Below are positions 11,869 to 12,224 of a stretch of DNA of 12,224 nucleotides, one piece after another. Every line of letters begins with the position of its first letter. Position 1 is the stretch's first letter. The notes beneath the pieces were generated by a model. It did not search any database and was not told the origin of the DNA. It saw only the letters and a program-made list of their open reading frames with translations. The DNA lies in contig CAAGKK010000022.1 of assembly GCA_900770385.1 (NCBI GenBank), positions 1 through 12,224 on the forward strand, given 5' to 3'. Source of the DNA: Clostridia bacterium (GTDB lineage Bacteria > Bacillota > Clostridia > TANB77 > CAG-508). Both the position numbers and the translations under genes were made by a program.

Positions 11869-12224
11869 TATTTATCACTTCCATTTTCTATCATTCTTGT
11901 TTCATTTAAAAAATTATCAAAGTCTGATTTATATAATTTATCTTGTTTAACTTTAAATTTATCATACTCTTTATAAGCCAATTCTTTTGCAACACTAGCG
12001 GATATTTTCCCCACATTACATAATATTTCTTTATCATTAAATTGCAAAAATGCATTCAATTTTTCTACCCAATCTTTCATAGTCATAGCATTATGATTTT
12101 CTGCTTGTAATTCTGCATAGTCTAAATACATAGTTACAATTCTATTCAAATCTTTTAATTCCTTTTCATTTAAATAGTTTTTTGCAATATTCCCTTCAAA
12201 TTTATAGATTGGTCCATCAGGAGA
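11868..12224 (-). CDS. RhuM-family protein, C-terminal part (5' end outside window)
   Basis: The frame is open to the right edge, so only the last 118 residues of a family that usually has about 300 or more are seen. The visible part starts SPDGPIYKFEGNIAKNYL and contains LNRIVTMYLDYAELQAEN, the RhuM hallmark, then MTMKDWVEKLNAFLQFND and ISASVAKELAYKEYDKF. The TTG at 12149-12147 is an internal leucine codon, not a start. RhuM was first noted in Salmonella pathogenicity island 3. Relatives are scattered in bacteria, often in accessory regions or near restriction systems, and have no established biochemical role. The stop overlaps the rbgA start by one base. Confidence 0.88.
   Translation of the reverse strand, partial: SPDGPIYKFEGNIAKNYLNEKELKDLNRIVTMYLDYAELQAENHNAMTMKDWVEKLNAFLQFNDKEILCNVGKISASVAKELAYKEYDKFKVKQDKLYKSDFDNFLNETRMIENGSDK

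Noticed and set aside
12147..12149. TTG as the start of a separate 93-aa gene
   Set aside because: The frame stays open to the window edge and the upstream residues continue the RhuM family sequence; no SD is present.
1..12224. CRISPR array, insertion sequence or prophage borders
   Set aside because: No evenly spaced direct repeats, transposase, integrase or phage structural genes are visible; the RhuM and high-GC genes are the only accessory-looking items.

Overview
The window looks like a chromosomal segment of an AT-rich Gram-positive bacterium of the Bacillota, most likely a Clostridia-type organism. The evidence is strong AGGAGG-type ribosome binding sites, several TTG starts, a tRNA with its CCA encoded in the DNA, and the families present (YlmH, RqcP, RbgA, Mini-III RNase, DUF1836). 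Hand counts give about 23% G+C in a stretch of one gene (8041-8100), against about 38% in one apparently foreign gene (7381-7620). It is mostly housekeeping sequence, with a few accessory or uncharacterised pieces.

Left part (1-4700). The + strand begins inside a long rod-like inverted repeat that reads like the 3' part of a structured RNA or a palindromic intergenic repeat, closed by a bidirectional terminator. A minus-strand series follows, listed in transcription order from the right: dUTPase (dut), the S4-domain protein YlmH, the S4-domain ribosome-quality-control factor RqcP, tyrosyl-tRNA synthetase (tyrS, which itself ends in an S4 domain), a small one-helix membrane protein, an unrecognised 148-residue protein, and a protein with two OB folds of the single-stranded-DNA-binding type. 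Promoters are visible before dut, tyrS and the OB-fold gene. The ribosome binding site of the small membrane protein lies inside a terminator-like hairpin just after tyrS.

Centre (4700-7980). feoA and feoB, for ferrous iron uptake, run on the + strand. A perfect 24-bp palindrome covers the feoA -10 region. Its half-sites equal those of the PerR box but are separated by two bases instead of one. A GC-rich hairpin and a second promoter separate feoA from feoB. Next comes a self-contained minus-strand gene for a repetitive, beta-solenoid-like protein with clearly higher G+C, its own extended -10 promoter and a 15-bp hairpin behind it.

Right part (7981-12224). A minus-strand acyl-CoA synthetase (AMP-forming) and a + strand DUF1836 putative regulator diverge from back-to-back promoters. 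A 23-bp palindrome sits on the synthetase's -10/start region, which suggests a local regulatory pair. A tRNA-Glu(CUC) gene and a shared bidirectional terminator follow. The minus-strand run at the right edge is, in transcription order, the 3' part of a RhuM-family gene, rbgA (50S subunit assembly GTPase) and mrnC (Mini-RNase III for 23S rRNA maturation). The stop of rhuM and the start of rbgA share one base, and rbgA and mrnC abut.
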